From NCBI RefSeq assembly GCF_002002735.1, contig NZ_MUNY01000052.1:62001-126000 (forward strand): a stretch of DNA of 64,000 nucleotides. Direction: 5' to 3'. The notes below the pieces were generated by a model. It saw only the letters and a program-made list of their open reading frames with translations, did no database searches and was not told the origin of the DNA. This document shows, piece by piece, positions 9,060 through 18,338 of the stretch (positions are counted from its first letter, which is position 1; every line of letters starts with the position of its first letter). Position numbers and translations under genes: made by a program. Source of the stretch: Algoriphagus sp. A40. GTDB taxonomy: Bacteria > Bacteroidota > Bacteroidia > Cytophagales > Cyclobacteriaceae.

Positions 9060-9259
9060 TTAATGAATCGGGATTTGTTTTCCTTCCACCAAGTGGATTT
9101 GGATTCCTTTGCCAAATTCTCAATTTCCTTTTCCGAAACAGTACTTTCTGAACCGATCTCTTTCACCCTGATAAAATCAAGAATTCTCTGCAAGCCACTG
9201 AGATCAGTCTTTGAGGAAACTCTGATAATGATTTCTTTTTCAGTACGTTCTATTTGCAT
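9056..9259 (-). CDS. Antitoxin partner of the PIN-domain toxin
   Basis: The product is 67 residues: an N-terminal beta-rich part (IERTEKEIIIRVSSKTD) and a charged helical C terminus ending in KSTWWKENKSRFIK. Size, order (antitoxin first) and the 4-nt overlap with the PIN gene fit a type II toxin-antitoxin module. No Pfam family is confidently named. In such modules the antitoxin binds its own promoter and neutralises the PIN RNase. Confidence 0.65.
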   Translation of the reverse strand: MQIERTEKEIIIRVSSKTDLSGLQRILDFIRVKEIGSESTVSEKEIENLAKESKSTWWKENKSRFIK

Positions 9260-9318
9260 AACTCAATGTAAAAAGAATATTGGTTTTCTGTTAATCGTCT
9301 GTCTGGAAATAAAGTTCC

Positions 9319-10089
9319 TCACAACCTCCCCACCATCATTCCTCCATCCAAAACCAGAATCTGGCCGGTGGCATAAGGCAAATCCCCGCGGAGCAATGCC
9401 GCCACCACTTTGCCAATATCCTCGGGCTGCCCCATTCTTGGCTCAAGAGTTAAGCCTTTTTCGATCCGCTCCTGATAGACGGACTTCACTTTCTCGGTCA
9501 TGTCCGTCTCAATAACTCCTGGCTGGATTTCATAGACCGGAATGTTGAATTCCGCCAGGCGAACCGCCAAAACCTTGGACATCATCGATAGCCCGGCTTT
9601 GGCCATGCAGTAGGCAGCGCGGTTGGTCGAGGCCAAAACCGCCGATACGGAAGTGATGGAAACAATCGAAAGCGGAATATCTGCATCTGATTTCCGGATT
9701 TCCGTCATCCACCTTGCAAAAGCCTGACTAAGAAAAAAAGTCCCCTTCAAATTGATGTCCATCAGGTGATCAAAGTCTTCCTCAACCACTTCCAAGACAT
9801 CCGCCCGAATTCTGGGAGCGACGCCGGCATTATTGATTAGGAAATTGATTGTCCCGAATTTCGCTTTCACTCCGTTCAGGATACTCTCTCGATCAGCTTT
9901 TTGAGCAATATTTCCGGGAAAATATTCGACTCGGACACCGCTTTTGAGAAGCTCTTCCAAAACACCGCTGACCTCTGACTCGGCTCTCACGCCGTTCAGG
10001 GCAAGATCGATTCCTTCCTGTGCCAGTTTTTTGGCTATGCCCAATCCGATTCCTCGGGTTCCACCAGTGATCAAAGCGACGTTTCTCAT
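9319..10089 (-). CDS. SDR-family oxidoreductase (FabG-like)
   Basis: This is a 256-residue classical short-chain dehydrogenase. Visible features are TGGTRGIG (cofactor loop, residues 8-15), NNAG, the active-site Tyr and Lys in AAYCMAKAG, and a C-terminal [15 protein letters not shown](P)H-dependent carbonyl/alcohol interconversion is expected. It is the last gene of a five-gene operon and overlaps the Old Yellow Enzyme gene by 4 nt, so it probably acts on an intermediate of that sugar or uronide pathway rather than in fatty acid synthesis. Confidence 0.85.
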   Translation of the reverse strand: MRNVALITGGTRGIGLGIAKKLAQEGIDLALNGVRAESEVSGVLEELLKSGVRVEYFPGNIAQKADRESILNGVKAKFGTINFLINNAGVAPRIRADVLEVVEEDFDHLMDINLKGTFFLSQAFARWMTEIRKSDADIPLSIVSITSVSAVLASTNRAAYCMAKAGLSMMSKVLAVRLAEFNIPVYEIQPGVIETDMTEKVKSVYQERIEKGLTLEPRMGQPEDIGKVVAALLRGDLPYATGQILVLDGGMMVGRL

Positions 10090-11528
10090 TCTCCTTTCAA
10101 AACTTTAAGCTGATCGTATTCCGGCATTTCCTTGTAAAAAGGATCGAGTGGAAAGCAACCAGAAATCATCCCGTTTCTTGGTGCCGTGGTGCAGTCGGAA
10201 AAGGTGCGGCAGATTTTGGCACGCTTCAGCCCATTTCCCGAAACAATATCCGCCGGCATATCGGGATAACTGAGCACCATCCTTCCAAATCCGATTGAGT
10301 CGGCTTTTCCAGTTTTCAAAACGTTTTGTCCAACATTTGGAAGCCACTCTTGAAGGTAGGAATAGGCCGAGCCTACCACATATAGCCCGGGAAAAGCTTT
10401 CTTGATTTCGGCCGTAGCCTGGATCTGTCGCGCAACTCCGCAAAGCGGATCTTCCGGTGGCAAGTACCCATCCGAAGGTGGGAAAAGCGCCGGTCGTTGA
10501 ATGTGGGGATTGTAATAGGGGCTGCCAGCTGTGGTGCAGAAGAGCTCGATTTCCAGTTTTTCAAAATCCTGAAGGAACATGAAAGTTTCATTCAAATCAG
10601 CTTTTGTTCCGCTCTTTTCTCCTCCGAAGGCATAGTTGTACGGTTCGGATTGAGCAGGAATTCCTGTTTCTTCAGGCCCTTTTTGAAAAGGAACCCAGTC
10701 AAAAATGCTCATCCTGACCCCGATCTCCAAACCTGGAGCCGCAGTTCGGATTCCAGATACAATATTCCGGAGAAAGCGGGTCCGGTTTTCAAAACTCCCT
10801 CCGTATTTCCCTTCCCGGTCATAAGCACTCAGGAATTCATGCCCCAGATACCCGTGGCAATGTTTGATATCCACAAAATGAAACCCGGCTTTTTGGGCAA
10901 GTACAGCCGCTTTCACATAGTCTACGATAATCGAATCTATCTCCGAATCGGTCATCAGCGGGTAGTCCTCACCCAAGCCAAACTTCTGATTCAATACCGG
11001 ATGCGGATAAAGAATTTTAGGCTCCATCCGCTTCTTGTCATTAGGCTTGCAAAAGCGTCCTGAGTGGGTCAACTGCAAGCCAACGAGCAGATCCGAGGTG
11101 TCTCCGAAGTGCTCCTGATGGGTAGTTTTCACAAGCTCAAAAAGGTCGACAAAATCGGGAAAAGTCTGCTCATTGAGCATTAACTGATTGGGATTAGCCC
11201 GTCCTTCCGGTCTCACAGCCACTGCTTCACAACCCCAAAGGAGTTTTGCTCCGCTGAGCCCAAAATGCTTCCAACGTCGCTTTGTAAATTCTGTCGGTCT
11301 GCCGTCTTCAGTTCCATCCCAGCCTTCCATGGGCAAGATGCACATCGCATTTCCGATTTTCTGCCCGGACCGTAGGATATGGCTTTTGGCAAAAGGTGAA
11401 TCGGGGCCGGATTTCAAATCTGAATCAAATTCCATGACAATGCCTTCCTTAGCCAGATGCTGTGCAAAAAGCTCGGCGGTTTTTAACTGCGCGATTCTTG
11501 GAAATAGAGGCTTATACTTTCCGCTCAT
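10086..11528 (-). CDS. Old Yellow Enzyme-family NADH:flavin oxidoreductase
   Basis: This is a 480-residue FMN-dependent TIM-barrel oxidoreductase. The barrel signature [13 protein letters not shown] followed by [12 protein letters not shown] matches the OYE/2,4-dienoyl-CoA reductase group. After the barrel, a cysteine set C-x5-C-x10-C occurs ([16 protein letters not shown] then SGC), differently spaced from the FadH iron-sulfur site. ATG at 11528 is chosen because it makes a 4-nt ATGA overlap with the upstream stop; a longer frame starts at 11621 but would run deep into the GH88 gene. Context suggests reduction of an unsaturated carbonyl derived from the imported glycoside; the substrate is unknown. 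Confidence 0.85.
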   Translation of the reverse strand: MSGKYKPLFPRIAQLKTAELFAQHLAKEGIVMEFDSDLKSGPDSPFAKSHILRSGQKIGNAMCILPMEGWDGTEDGRPTEFTKRRWKHFGLSGAKLLWGCEAVAVRPEGRANPNQLMLNEQTFPDFVDLFELVKTTHQEHFGDTSDLLVGLQLTHSGRFCKPNDKKRMEPKILYPHPVLNQKFGLGEDYPLMTDSEIDSIIVDYVKAAVLAQKAGFHFVDIKHCHGYLGHEFLSAYDREGKYGGSFENRTRFLRNIVSGIRTAAPGLEIGVRMSIFDWVPFQKGPEETGIPAQSEPYNYAFGGEKSGTKADLNETFMFLQDFEKLEIELFCTTAGSPYYNPHIQRPALFPPSDGYLPPEDPLCGVARQIQATAEIKKAFPGLYVVGSAYSYLQEWLPNVGQNVLKTGKADSIGFGRMVLSYPDMPADIVSGNGLKRAKICRTFSDCTTAPRNGMISGCFPLDPFYKEMPEYDQLKVLKGE

Positions 11529-12904
11529 TTCGGCACACAGTTTAGAAATGAATAGTATGGCTCGTTTCTCAGCATCCGCTGAACCAAAACTGCCAGCTCG
11601 CGGGCGTGATAATCTCCCCACATGCTGGATTCACCATGGGCAACTTTTCCAGCTTCGGGTTTATAATCCCAACCGTTGGGCTGGTGGTAAATCGAGTGCA
11701 AAATCAGACCCTGATGACTTTCTCCAGTAGAGAGGTAAGGCTCAGAGAATAGCGCTCCTGCGAGCTGAATTCCAGCATTTTTATACTTCTCCCCACGTTC
11801 GGGATCACTTGCTTTCAGCCAATTCCCAATTCGGATCATCCCCTGCGCTGCGATGCAGGCTGCCGAACTGTCGACAGGTTCAAATTCATTGAAGGGATCA
11901 GCCGGTCGGCTAAGATAATCCCCAAGCTTATGTAGGTTTGGCGCCCCGGTATCCCAATAGGGAATCCCGTCAGTGGGTGTATGCTCCAGATAAAATTCAG
12001 AAGTGGCAATCGCTGCCTGCAAAAGTTCAGCAATCAGATCCTGTTTTGAAATGATTTCAGAATAATCTGATTCGGGAATTTGATCCAGAATCTCAAGGGT
12101 TTCTCCCAATCCGCAAATTGCCCAAGCAAGTCCCCTTGTCCAAGTACTGAAGCCGGTATATCCCTGTTGGGAATTGGGGCAGCGATAGGCTCCGTCGTTG
12201 GTATTGAAGATGATCTCGTGCGCAGTTCGTCCGGATTCGTCGTAACTGTCCCGACCTTTTCCATAAAAAATCGAAAAGCGAACGGTACTCAGAATGTGCT
12301 GAATGGCTCGCTGGATCAAGGAAATCCGTTTGTCATTTTCGACCTGAAGCACATGCCCAAGCTGATGCGAAACGACCAAAGCCCGGCAGCTGCGGATCGT
12401 ATCCACAAAGAGTGAATGCGGCCCGTTGAAGGAGTAAATAAATCCCCCGCCTGGTATCGAGGTCCAGCGGGTGGCCTGTACCGCACCGGTGACCTTCAGC
12501 GCCAGTTTATAGAATTCTTTTTCCCAGTCCGAACCCTCAATTTTGCCTTCATTGATCAGGCGGAGGAGGTTGCCATAAGTGCTCACATTGTTGAATCCAT
12601 GATCGTGTACGCCGATATGGGTCAGATGGGGAGCCATTTTTTGGACTGTGTTTTGCCGTCCGATATCCAGAAATTCTCTTTCGCCAGTCGCATCAAACTG
12701 GAGAATGGCCGAGCCAAACTGGAAGCCCTGGGTCCATTCGGTCCAGCCCCGGGTCACATATTTTCCTTTTTCAGTGAATACAGGAGCGCCTTTTTGAGTG
12801 TCAAAGGAGGCTTCGATCATCCGGATTTTTTGCCCGGAAAGGTTCCAGAATCGCTCTAATAGGGATTTTAAATCAGAAATTGAAAAAGCAGAATCAAGCT
12901 TCAT
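11525..12904 (-). CDS. Glycoside hydrolase family 88-like (unsaturated glucuronyl hydrolase-like)
   Basis: This is a 459-residue (alpha/alpha)6-barrel type protein. The segments [12 protein letters not shown] and [17 protein letters not shown] match the GH88 regions that carry the two catalytic Asp residues, and [15 protein letters not shown] is also typical. Characterised GH88 enzymes remove unsaturated uronic acid from oligosaccharides made by polysaccharide lyases. No signal peptide is seen, so it would act in the cytoplasm on a substrate imported by the adjacent symporter. It overlaps the symporter gene by 11 nt and the OYE gene by 4 nt. Substrate uncertain. Confidence 0.82.
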   Translation of the reverse strand: MKLDSAFSISDLKSLLERFWNLSGQKIRMIEASFDTQKGAPVFTEKGKYVTRGWTEWTQGFQFGSAILQFDATGEREFLDIGRQNTVQKMAPHLTHIGVHDHGFNNVSTYGNLLRLINEGKIEGSDWEKEFYKLALKVTGAVQATRWTSIPGGGFIYSFNGPHSLFVDTIRSCRALVVSHQLGHVLQVENDKRISLIQRAIQHILSTVRFSIFYGKGRDSYDESGRTAHEIIFNTNDGAYRCPNSQQGYTGFSTWTRGLAWAICGLGETLEILDQIPESDYSEIISKQDLIAELLQAAIATSEFYLEHTPTDGIPYWDTGAPNLHKLGDYLSRPADPFNEFEPVDSSAACIAAQGMIRIGNWLKASDPERGEKYKNAGIQLAGALFSEPYLSTGESHQGLILHSIYHQPNGWDYKPEAGKVAHGESSMWGDYHARELAVLVQRMLRNEPYYSFLNCVPK

Positions 12905-14306
12905 GGGTAGATTTTTGGGTAAAATGGTGAGCGAGCATCAAGACCGCAGTCACCGGAATCAGAATACAATACATCGCCGCATCGGTCTCCAAGCCGGCAA
13001 ATCCGGCAGGCACCAACTTAAGCAATGACAACACGAAATAGCCTAAAGCAAGTGCTGAAACAACAAGCAGGGATTTGGGAGGATTTTTGAATATCACTGC
13101 TCCCAACACCACCGGAGCAATCATCGAGGTCCCGGCAAAACTCACTCTTGCCAAAAGCACCAATTCATCGCTCATGTAGGTAGAAAACACCAAAACGATC
13201 AGCGAAAAAACCAAGATTGCCAATTGGGTAATCCTCATATTTTTCTTGTCAGAACCGGACAATAGTGATCTCAACTCAGTGCCTAAAGCGAAGATTTGAG
13301 CATTGGTGGTCGAAAGACAGGCTGCAAAAAGCCCGACCACAGCCAAAGCAGCAATTGGATTCGCCTGATCAAAAAGCAAGGCTGCCGATATAAAATCAGC
13401 AGTCGAGCTATCCGGGTATTTTACCGCTCCATACAAGCCAATAAAAGCCGTGGGTAGAATCACCAAAATCGCAAATATACCTACAGCATAGGCCATTTTA
13501 TGGACGGATTTCAGGTTTTTCATCACAACCAATCGCGTAGTAAACTGAGGCTGAGACACCGGAATCAAGACTATGGCAATGGCTGATGCGATCAGAAATG
13601 GGCTTGAAAAAAGTCCTTTCGGGCCGGGAAGTGACAGCAAAGCTGCATTGGTTTCCTCCACTTTGGCCAAGCCTGCTTCCAGTCCACCAGCCATTTCTAG
13701 GCAAGTCAAACCAATAATCCAAATCACAGCAAGCATGATCACTCCTTGTATCGCATCGCTGTACATGATGGCCTTCAGGCCGCCAATTTCTGAGTATACC
13801 AGCATCAGGATGACCAACAGCGATGACCAACCCCAATCCGGAATCAAATCAGGGAAAGCTGCATTGAGAAATATTGAAATCCCGCGAATTTGAATAGCTA
13901 CATAGGGAATCAGGAATAGGAAGGAACTTATAAAAACCAAATATCCTGCCCAGCGGTTATTGAAGCAGCTCTGAACAAAGCCAGCCACACCTTTGTAACC
14001 GACCTGAGCAGCTTTTTTGCGAAGCGCAAAGCCAAACCAAATCAACAGAAAAACCATCAAGGCATCCGAAAAGGCCAAAAAGACCCAGGCACCTACTCCA
14101 TGGACTCTGAAAAAATCGGGCATTCCCATAAAGGTAAATGCACTAAATAACGCAGCCGAAAATGTCAGAAATCCAAGGATCGAACCGATGTTGGACCCGG
14201 CAAGCATAAACTCATCCGAGCTTCGGTTTTTATTGTAAGATCTATAGGATGCGTAGCCAAGCGAGGCCAAAAAGAGCGTGAAAAAGAAAATCAGCCAGCC
14301 CGTCAT
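12894..14306 (-). CDS. Sodium:solute symporter (SSS family)
   Basis: This is a 470-residue polytopic transporter of the SSS family, with about 13 hydrophobic segments and the N-terminal pattern YNKNRSSDEFMLAGSNIG typical of the family. It likely imports a sugar, uronide or organic acid with Na+. It sits between a small two-helix membrane protein (4-nt overlap) and the GH88-like enzyme (11-nt overlap), so cargo is probably the GH88 substrate. Confidence 0.88.
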   Translation of the reverse strand: MTGWLIFFFTLFLASLGYASYRSYNKNRSSDEFMLAGSNIGSILGFLTFSAALFSAFTFMGMPDFFRVHGVGAWVFLAFSDALMVFLLIWFGFALRKKAAQVGYKGVAGFVQSCFNNRWAGYLVFISSFLFLIPYVAIQIRGISIFLNAAFPDLIPDWGWSSLLVILMLVYSEIGGLKAIMYSDAIQGVIMLAVIWIIGLTCLEMAGGLEAGLAKVEETNAALLSLPGPKGLFSSPFLIASAIAIVLIPVSQPQFTTRLVVMKNLKSVHKMAYAVGIFAILVILPTAFIGLYGAVKYPDSSTADFISAALLFDQANPIAALAVVGLFAACLSTTNAQIFALGTELRSLLSGSDKKNMRITQLAILVFSLIVLVFSTYMSDELVLLARVSFAGTSMIAPVVLGAVIFKNPPKSLLVVSALALGYFVLSLLKLVPAGFAGLETDAAMYCILIPVTAVLMLAHHFTQKSTHEA

Positions 14307-14515
14307 GATTTTTTGGATTCTTCATGCGGAAAAAATCGGGAGGCCAAAAATGTCAATCCCACCAGCAAAACAGTCACCAGCAAACCTGTCCAAAAGACAA
14401 AAGGAACGCCCAAGAGCCTCGGGTCTACTTTGTTTTCTCGAAAAAGAAAAAGAAATGAGCCGACCGAAAGTACGAGGACAGCAAGGACAATACTATTCCA
14501 GATTTTGGGTTTCAT
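14303..14515 (-). CDS. Small two-helix membrane protein, DUF3311-like symporter partner
   Basis: The product is 70 residues with two transmembrane helices (about 7-25 and 40-62), joined by a short loop with LLGVPFVFW. Size, the conserved-looking G-P-F/W loop and position directly before an SSS transporter (4-nt overlap) match DUF3311-type partner proteins of solute symporters. It is the first gene of the operon. A role in assembling or stabilising the symporter is inferred. Confidence 0.65.
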   Translation of the reverse strand: MKPKIWNSIVLAVLVLSVGSFLFLFRENKVDPRLLGVPFVFWTGLLVTVLLVGLTFLASRFFPHEESKKS

Positions 14516-14683
14516 TGATTAAGCGCGGGTTAAATGGGCAGTTTGTGAAAAACCTGAAAAAACCTTTTCAAGTCCGGCTTAAAGTAGCAATAATCTTCTG
14601 TTTTGCTAAACAGATAGAATTGGAAATCCCGAGAAAGAGCAGGGTATTTACGGAAACAATTTCGGAAAAGGAACTTCTCCAGA

Positions 14684-15484
14684 TTACTGGAAATTCAGAT
14701 AAATCGTAATCCCTTTGCGCTTGACAGATGAAATCACATCGCGGATTTCTGCAGGAGTTTTTTCTGCATAATAGATATTGTTCAGGCCGTGAGAGAACCT
14801 GATTTCGGGGGCAAACTTGAAATATTTGAAGTAGATCTCAAATCCCATCCCTGCTTCAATCGTAAAATCTTGCCCGGTGGTTACGATAGGATCAAGGTTA
14901 GCCTCGTCCTGGCCTTTGGTTCGGAATTGGTAGCTCGCACCGCCGATGAAATACATCCGAGTATTATTAAAGCGCTGTGAGCGATACTTGAATAGCAGCG
15001 GAATCTCCACCATCGTGGCTTCAGTCACTACTTCTTCTGTACGATAGCCCAGATTATTGCCGCTTGAGTTATCTGTACCCGGTACATTACTTGTCAATGG
15101 CACGTAATAATTGATGTCCGCCCGGTATTCATAGAATGCAATCTTCGGGGTCAAAAGTATATTCACCTGATCGTGCAGCCTCAAAATCCCGGTAAATCCC
15201 AGCGCAAAGCCGGGAGTATATTTGGGATAAATCGAATAAACCTGATTGTTGGCGGTGTTGGTAGGATCGAAAAAGGCCTCTGAATATTTAATCTGGTAGG
15301 TGGAAGTATGCCCTGCCAGGAAAAAACCGTAGGAAAGCAATTTATCATCCGAGCCTGCCGTGCTGGTCAATCCGAAGAGCCCCTGAGAAAATCCCGAAAA
15401 ACTAATCCCGAAAAATGTCAGAATCAGGAATCCTACTTTTGTCCGACGTAGATAGAGCTGATTCCGAAAGTGAGTGGTTTGCAT
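14684..15484 (-). CDS. PorT/SprT-like outer-membrane beta-barrel protein
   Basis: This is a 266-residue outer-membrane barrel protein of the PorT type (OMP_b-brl_2). After a short basic N terminus and a signal sequence ([18 protein letters not shown]) come alternating aromatic beta strands, for example [17 protein letters not shown] and [17 protein letters not shown]. PorT is needed for type IX secretion and gliding. The gene starts inside the 3' end of ubiE (52-nt overlap); a porT-ubiE neighbourhood is known from other Bacteroidota. Assignment to PorT rather than a generic porin-family protein rests partly on this context. Confidence 0.75.
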   Translation of the reverse strand: MQTTHFRNQLYLRRTKVGFLILTFFGISFSGFSQGLFGLTSTAGSDDKLLSYGFFLAGHTSTYQIKYSEAFFDPTNTANNQVYSIYPKYTPGFALGFTGILRLHDQVNILLTPKIAFYEYRADINYYVPLTSNVPGTDNSSGNNLGYRTEEVVTEATMVEIPLLFKYRSQRFNNTRMYFIGGASYQFRTKGQDEANLDPIVTTGQDFTIEAGMGFEIYFKYFKFAPEIRFSHGLNNIYYAEKTPAEIRDVISSVKRKGITIYLNFQ

Positions 15485-16155
15485 ACAGTGCTGTGAAATC
15501 CGACTTTTTTCAATACTGCCAGAAAATCCTCCCCATCCGGAAAGGCTTGAACCGACTCGGGAAGATAAGTATAAGCAGAATTGTCTTTGGATACAATTTT
15601 ACCTACTTGGGGAAGAATGGTGTTGGAATAAAACGAATAGGCCTGCTTCATTGGAAATGCTTTAGGCTTACTGAACTCCAAAATGACCGTCTTTCCTCCA
15701 GGTTTTAGCACCCGATACATATCCGCGAGACCTTTTTCTAGGTTCTCGAAGTTTCTGACTCCAAATGAAACGATGACCGCATCAAACTTATTATCCTCAA
15801 AAAGCAGTCCTTCAGAATCTCCCAGTTGCAATTCGATCTTGTCCTGAAGGCCACGCTTGATCATTTTCTTTTTTCCTTCGGAAAGCATCCCTTCAGAAAT
15901 GTCCACCCCGATTATCTTATCGGGATTCAATGCAAGTGCCTCAATCGCAAAATCTCCCGTACCGGTGGCTATGTCCAAAATCAGCTTTGGCTTATCATTT
16001 TTGAGAAATTTGATTGCCTTTTTTCTCCAGATAATATCGATCCCCATACTTAGCACGTGGTTGAGTAGATCATACTTCGCACTGATGTTGTTAAACATCT
16101 CAGCGACCTGTGCCTTCTTGGGGTCTTGCTTATCTTTGTAGGGGACTACGGACAT
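15433..16155 (-). CDS. ubiE: Demethylmenaquinone methyltransferase UbiE/MenG
   Basis: This is a 240-residue SAM-dependent methyltransferase that carries out the C-methylation giving menaquinone (2-methoxy-6-polyprenyl-benzoquinol in ubiquinone producers). Signature segments are [30 protein letters not shown] (SAM binding), VSFGVRNF and [20 protein letters not shown] at 16155 is chosen because the conserved family start ([15 protein letters not shown]) follows at once. The open frame extends further upstream but without family similarity and into the divergent engB promoter. In a Bacteroidota host the product is menaquinone. Confidence 0.93.
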   Translation of the reverse strand: MSVVPYKDKQDPKKAQVAEMFNNISAKYDLLNHVLSMGIDIIWRKKAIKFLKNDKPKLILDIATGTGDFAIEALALNPDKIIGVDISEGMLSEGKKKMIKRGLQDKIELQLGDSEGLLFEDNKFDAVIVSFGVRNFENLEKGLADMYRVLKPGGKTVILEFSKPKAFPMKQAYSFYSNTILPQVGKIVSKDNSAYTYLPESVQAFPDGEDFLAVLKKVGFHSTVCKPLTFGISSIYVGQK

Positions 16156-16252
16156 CACGAATCTTCTTTGGTGGGGCAATATTACTACAGAAACCCGAGG
16201 AATCGAAAAATGTTGCCTTTTAAGGCGTCCGAGCCCTTCTAAAATAAAAGCG

Positions 16253-16260
16253 TATTTTTG
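16253..16260 (+). promoter_or_regulatory. -7 promoter box (TATTTTTG) for engB
   Basis: TATTTTTG matches TAnnTTTG and lies 18 nt before the engB ATG at 16279. A -33 element was not clear. Confidence 0.5.
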
Positions 16261-16278
16261 CAGCCAATTGAGAAAGTC

Positions 16279-16890
16279 ATGATCCGAAAAGCAGAATTTG
16301 TTGTCAGCAATACCAACCCTGAGAAATGTCCCAAACCTGACCGCGCCGAAATCGCCTTTATCGGCCGATCCAACGTGGGCAAAAGCTCTTTGATCAATAT
16401 GCTGACCGGCGTCAAAGAACTCGCAAAAACCTCCCAAAAGCCAGGAAAAACTCAGTTGGTCAATCACTTCATGATCGACGACAGATGGTATTTGGTCGAT
16501 TTGCCAGGCTATGGATTTGCCAAAGTCAGCAAAGACCGAAAGGAAAAGTGGGAGAAAATGATCAGTACTTACCTCACGACTCGATCAAATCTCTGCGGTG
16601 TTTTTGTGTTGATCGACACACGTCTTGAGCCTCAGACGATTGATTTGGAGTTTTTAAATTGGTGCGGGGAGGAAAATGTGCCTTTTGTAGTCGCTTTTAC
16701 CAAAGCCGACAAGCAATCCAAATCGCAAACAGATAAGAACGTGAAAGCTTTCCTCAATAAAATGGAAGACATTTTTGGAGACATCCCGGATTATTTTGTC
16801 ACTTCTGCAGAAAAAGGTGGCGGGAAAGACGAGGTCTTGAAGTTTATCTCCCAACTCGTTTCGGAATATGAATCAGAGCGGACAAATTGA
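16279..16890 (+). CDS. engB: Ribosome biogenesis GTPase EngB (YihA/YsxC)
   Basis: This is a 203-residue TRAFAC GTPase of the EngB type. G1 is [10 protein letters not shown]3 is DLPGYG, G4 is TKADK and G5 is TSAEKGGG. The family acts in late 50S ribosomal subunit assembly in the cytoplasm. ATG at 16279 ([11 protein letters not shown]) is the family start; a TTG at 16258 lies within the promoter box and is rejected. Followed by the DUF5606 gene on the same strand after 38 nt with its own promoter box. Confidence 0.93.
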   Translation: MIRKAEFVVSNTNPEKCPKPDRAEIAFIGRSNVGKSSLINMLTGVKELAKTSQKPGKTQLVNHFMIDDRWYLVDLPGYGFAKVSKDRKEKWEKMISTYLTTRSNLCGVFVLIDTRLEPQTIDLEFLNWCGEENVPFVVAFTKADKQSKSQTDKNVKAFLNKMEDIFGDIPDYFVTSAEKGGGKDEVLKFISQLVSEYESERTN

Positions 16891-16900
16891 TTGATAGTTC

Positions 16901-16908
16901 TATATTTG
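16901..16908 (+). promoter_or_regulatory. -7 promoter box (TATATTTG) for the DUF5606 gene
   Basis: TATATTTG matches TAnnTTTG, lying 20 nt before the ATG at 16929. It would allow expression independent of engB. Confidence 0.5.
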
Positions 16909-16928
16909 CAGCCTGAAAAGTAAAAACC

Positions 16929-17351
16929 ATGAATTTCAAAGACATCGCAACTGTAGCCGGCAAGCCGGGTTTGTATAAAATATTGAAGCCAACCCGATCT
17001 GGTGTTGTGCTGGAATCAATGGATGACAAGAAGACCAAACTTGTGGCGGGAATGGCTCAGCGCGTATCCATCTTGAGTGACATTTCGATTTATACGCTGA
17101 CAGAAGAAGGTGCTGAGCCTTTAGAATCTGTGATGAAAAAAATCGAAGCCGAGTACAAAGGCGACACCGGCGTAGAAAGCACTTCTCCTGAAAGTGAACT
17201 GAGAGCATTTCTCAAGTCTATCCTCCCTGAATTTGACGATGCCCGGGTTTATACATCCGACATCAAAAAACTGGTAACTTGGTACAACATCATCCGTGCA
17301 GCGGCTCCTGAGGTTTTACAGGAAACCAGCGAGGAACAAAAAGAAGCCTAA
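16929..17351 (+). CDS. DUF5606 domain-containing protein
   Basis: This is a 140-residue protein that starts MNFKDIATVAGKPGLYKILK, the hallmark of the Bacteroidota family DUF5606, followed by SGVVLESMDDKKTKLV. The N-terminal half looks like a small beta fold and the C-terminal half is helical, ending in an acidic tail. Function is unknown. It is followed by a clear terminator. Confidence 0.88.
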   Translation: MNFKDIATVAGKPGLYKILKPTRSGVVLESMDDKKTKLVAGMAQRVSILSDISIYTLTEEGAEPLESVMKKIEAEYKGDTGVESTSPESELRAFLKSILPEFDDARVYTSDIKKLVTWYNIIRAAAPEVLQETSEEQKEA

Positions 17352-17358
17352 TCCATCC

Positions 17359-17383
17359 GCCCCGACCCAAATCGGGGCTTTTT
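17359..17383 (+). terminator. Rho-independent terminator after the DUF5606 gene
   Basis: GCCCCGA (17359-17365), loop CCCAAA, TCGGGGC (17372-17378) followed by TTTTT. Confidence 0.85.
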
Positions 17384-17392
17384 CATTTCATT

Positions 17393-17698
17393 ATGAGTCA
17401 GTCCATTTCCGAGGAAACTTTTACGCTCGTCACCAAAGACTTTCAACTTCCCGAAATCAAAGAAGAATTTTCGGAAGAAAAAGCACTCTTAATTCTGACA
17501 AAAGCAATCAGTCAGCTGATGGACCGCAATTTGGAGCGACTGCTGCAGGTTTGCTACCGGGTGGACCTTGCGGAAAATAAGCTGAAGCAAATCCTGCATG
17601 AATCCGAACCGGATCATGTAGCAGCTGATTTGGCCAAAGCGCTTTGGGAGAGACAAAAGATAAAAGTAGAGATCCGGAGGAGGTATTCTCAGGGTTAA
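17393..17698 (+). CDS. Small helical protein, unknown function
   Basis: The product is 101 residues, largely helical and charged (ISEETFTLVTKDFQLPEIKE and later LAENKLKQILHE), with no signal peptide or membrane segment. The sequence begins 10 nt after a terminator and an ATG at 17393 has coherent coding character throughout. No family is recognised. Confidence 0.6.
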   Translation: MSQSISEETFTLVTKDFQLPEIKEEFSEEKALLILTKAISQLMDRNLERLLQVCYRVDLAENKLKQILHESEPDHVAADLAKALWERQKIKVEIRRRYSQG

Positions 17699-17700
17699 AA

Positions 17701-18006
17701 TCACCTGGATTTATTCATTTTTTCGGGATCACGACGAGTGTCAAAAATGTCTGTAATAAAAATATGGTCTAGCTGAGGCATGTAAATGATTTTAAAATTT
17801 CCCGCCACCAAATACCTGAATTCAAACCCAGATTCCTTCAAATTCGGCTCAATTTGTCCCATTTCGGGTCGAGAAATCAGCATTTTCACTTTTCTGAATA
17901 CTTCAGATTTTATCTGATTCGCCACTTTTAAACTGGCTTTTTGAGAATAATAGTGATAAATCTCCCTCAATTGATTTTTGGCAAATTCAGACCAAAAAAT
18001 CTTCAT
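17701..18006 (-). CDS. RelE/ParE-family toxin
   Basis: This is a 101-residue ParE/RelE-superfamily toxin. The N-terminal pattern MKIFWSEFAKNQLREIYHYY is typical of ParE helix 1, and YLVAGNFKIIYMPQLDHIFI plus DIFDTRRDPEKM gives the C-terminal strands. ParE proteins poison gyrase and RelE proteins cleave mRNA; which applies here is not decided. Translation starts 1 nt after the antitoxin stop. Confidence 0.85.
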   Translation of the reverse strand: MKIFWSEFAKNQLREIYHYYSQKASLKVANQIKSEVFRKVKMLISRPEMGQIEPNLKESGFEFRYLVAGNFKIIYMPQLDHIFITDIFDTRRDPEKMNKSR

Positions 18007-18007
18007 T

Positions 18008-18223
18008 TCACCAGTTTCGGGATTCTTTTTCCAGATCGTCTTGACTTAAATATTTTCCTTTTCGGATATCTTCCTCAGCTAACATAGCCCGCTCCACAAG
18101 CTCTTCCCTCGTCAAAGGATATGGTTTCTGACCAAAATAGGCCTCAAGAAAATCAAGTGTTGTCTCGTTTTTGAGCTCCTTCACCTGATTGATTAGCTTA
18201 AGCTTTCTCTCCTCGATATTCAT
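18008..18223 (-). CDS. Antitoxin of the ParE-type module
   Basis: This is a 71-residue antitoxin, MNIEERKLKLINQVKELKNE to KYLSQDDLEKESRNW, highly charged and helical, with the acidic C-terminal tail expected to wrap the toxin. ATG at 18223 is chosen as it begins the coherent charged helix; an upstream start at 18310 adds unrelated residues. It is the first gene of the toxin-antitoxin operon. Confidence 0.78.
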   Translation of the reverse strand: MNIEERKLKLINQVKELKNETTLDFLEAYFGQKPYPLTREELVERAMLAEEDIRKGKYLSQDDLEKESRNW

Positions 18224-18338
18224 ACAACCTGTAGTTTTTATAAATATAACCCAAAATCTACCGGTTTGGATTCCAATTATCTTGGAATCCATTTCCTGGA
18301 AGTGGATCAATTCCTAATTTTAACAAAACCCCAAACCC

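Noticed and set aside
10086-11621. Upstream start at 11621 for the OYE gene
   Set aside because: It would overlap the GH88 gene by some 97 nt, while the ATG at 11528 gives the usual 4-nt overlap and starts at a coherent N terminus.
15433-16467. A longer N terminus for ubiE
   Set aside because: The extra residues have no similarity to the family and would cross the engB promoter on the other strand.
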